Origin: Leptospiraceae bacterium
Lineage (GTDB): Bacteria; Spirochaetota; Leptospiria; Leptospirales; Leptonemataceae
Direction: 5' to 3'
DNA: 32,050 bases
Assembly (NCBI GenBank): GCA_002717505.1
Contig: PBEB01000065.1
Coordinates: 10,707 to 42,756, forward strand
Shown: in pieces, positions 31,236 to 32,050 of the stretch
How the letters are laid out: each line of letters begins with the position of its first letter
Position numbering within the stretch: the first letter of the stretch is position 1
Made by a program: the position numbers and the translations under genes
The notes under the pieces: model-generated
Told to the model about the DNA's origin: nothing
What the model saw: the letters and a program-made list of their open reading frames with translations, nothing else
The model's database searches: none

Positions 31236-32050
31236 ATGCGAATATTGCATACATCAGACTGGCATCTTGGAAAGACCCTGCACGAGCATTCCCTGCTGGA
31301 AGACCAGAGGCATTTTCTGGATCAATTGATGGAACTGCTTGAGTCGGATCCGCACGATGCTTTAATCGTAGCCGGCGATGTCTATGATAGAAGCATTCCG
31401 CCCCGGGAAGCTGTGGAACTGCTCAGCGATTTTCTGGCCAGATTTCGCAGGGAGATAAACATTCCAATTCTAATTATTCCTGGGAATCATGACAGCGCTT
31501 CGCGGCTGGATTATCTATCCTCCATTGTTCGAGATCAGAATATTCATTTTCTGGCCAACAGCGAAAGCATCGGAACACCTGTGAGTCTGGGCGAGGTTGA
31601 TTTTTACGGCATTCCCTTTCTGAGTCCCTACGACATGGATCTTTCGGATCTCGATGAAAAGTATCGCATTCGCACACATGAAAATGCGTTAAGAGCGGCG
31701 TTGAAGGAAATCCGACCAGACCCAGAGCGATGCAATGTATTGATCGCACATCTTTTTGCCACTGGAGGAAGCACATCTGACTCGGAACGGGCTTTTGTAG
31801 GTGCCAGCGGAGAAGTGAACATTTCTCTATTGAGCGATTTTGACTATGTTGCTCTCGGACATCTACATCGGCCGCAAAAAGTGGCGGACTTCGCTCATTA
31901 TAGCGGAAGTCCTCTGGCCTATTCTTTTTCTGAATCCAGCGATAAAAAGTGTGTTCTGTCCGTCGAACTAGGTCTTACCTCTCTTTTGAGCGACCCGAGC
32001 GACCCGAGCGACCCGAGCGACCCGAGCGACCCGAGCGACCCGAGCGACCC
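31236..32050 (+). CDS. sbcD: Nuclease SbcCD subunit D (Mre11-type), 3' end outside window
   Basis: SbcD is the Mn-dependent nuclease subunit that works with the SbcC ATPase to process DNA ends and hairpins. The visible 271 residues show the phosphoesterase motifs: HTSDWHLGKT (5-14), AGDVYDR (46-52), IPGNHDS, the histidine of IAHLFATGG, and LGHLHRP. After YSGSPLAYSFSES and KKCVLSVELG, the sequence runs from residue 252 into seven uninterrupted Ser-Asp-Pro units encoded by a 9-base repeat that reaches the last base. Normally the capping domain would continue here. The ATG at 31236 has no strong ribosome binding site. sbcC would be expected downstream, outside the window. Confidence 0.93.
   Translation, partial: MRILHTSDWHLGKTLHEHSLLEDQRHFLDQLMELLESDPHDALIVAGDVYDRSIPPREAVELLSDFLARFRREINIPILIIPGNHDSASRLDYLSSIVRDQNIHFLANSESIGTPVSLGEVDFYGIPFLSPYDMDLSDLDEKYRIRTHENALRAALKEIRPDPERCNVLIAHLFATGGSTSDSERAFVGASGEVNISLLSDFDYVALGHLHRPQKVADFAHYSGSPLAYSFSESSDKKCVLSVELGLTSLLSDPSDPSDPSDPSDPSDPSD
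31988..32050 (+). repeat. Nine-base tandem repeat GAGCGACCC, at least seven copies, in frame in sbcD
   Basis: Seven perfect copies of GAGCGACCC fill 31988-32050 and reach the window end. The unit is a multiple of three, and the sbcD frame reads through it as Ser-Asp-Pro. The array's true length is unknown. Confidence 0.95.

Overview
The window is a bacterial chromosome segment of roughly 50-53% G+C by eye. It is dense, has genes on both strands, and shows no transposase, integrase, phage structural gene or CRISPR array. The mix of genes is compatible with a Leptospiraceae-type spirochaete such as Leptonema or Turneriella. The mix includes a TIGR00027-type methyltransferase, an NTE-like patatin with a cyclic-nucleotide-binding-type domain, many lipid hydrolases, and leuCD beside a LysR regulator. 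No single gene in the window proves that assignment, so treat it as tentative.

Layout. (1) 1-5844, minus strand: a tightly coupled lipid operon of four genes. They are a patatin/NTE-like phospholipase, an alpha/beta hydrolase, a CDP-alcohol phosphatidyltransferase, and a fatty-acyl-AMP ligase fused to an acyl-carrier domain that is cut by the window edge. (2) 6055-7401: an Nramp-related transporter. (3) 7562-9904: a cytochrome P450 divergent from a SAM methyltransferase, in noticeably AT-richer DNA. (4) 10059-12055: an epoxide-hydrolase-like gene divergent from a WYL regulator, in GC-richer DNA, with two copies of a 21-bp operator-like motif between them. (5) 12056-12408: a run of hairpins, a partial copy of a tRNA 3' end, and tRNA-Asn. 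(6) 12655-16835: pirin, hybrid histidine kinase and a DUF3089 hydrolase. (7) 17094-19649: a TetR regulator divergent from a thioesterase-hydrolase pair, with two ATGTTA-N7-TAACAT operators between them. (8) 20044-21430: three small membrane proteins. (9) 21495-25023: leuD, leuC and a LysR regulator, with a clear promoter, a LysR-like palindrome and an intrinsic terminator. (10) 25303-30312: an orphan membrane protein, a methylglyoxal synthase with a degenerate duplicate domain at its N-terminus, a tandem TerB protein, and a pair of tandem paralogues of a family I do not recognise. (11) 30313-32050: a 923-bp gene-free stretch with a 35-bp minisatellite, then sbcD. The sbcD frame runs at the window edge into an in-frame 9-bp repeat encoding Ser-Asp-Pro.

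Functional theme. Much of the window handles acyl chains or hydrophobic substrates: acyl activation, phospholipid head-group transfer, phospholipase and esterase activities, thioesterase, P450 and epoxide hydrolase. Three of these modules have their own divergent, palindrome-controlled promoters. The less familiar items are the four-gene FAAL/patatin lipid operon, the LEPTE-motif paralogue pair, the double-domain methylglyoxal synthase and the hairpin cluster beside tRNA-Asn. All functional statements are read from sequence motifs only.
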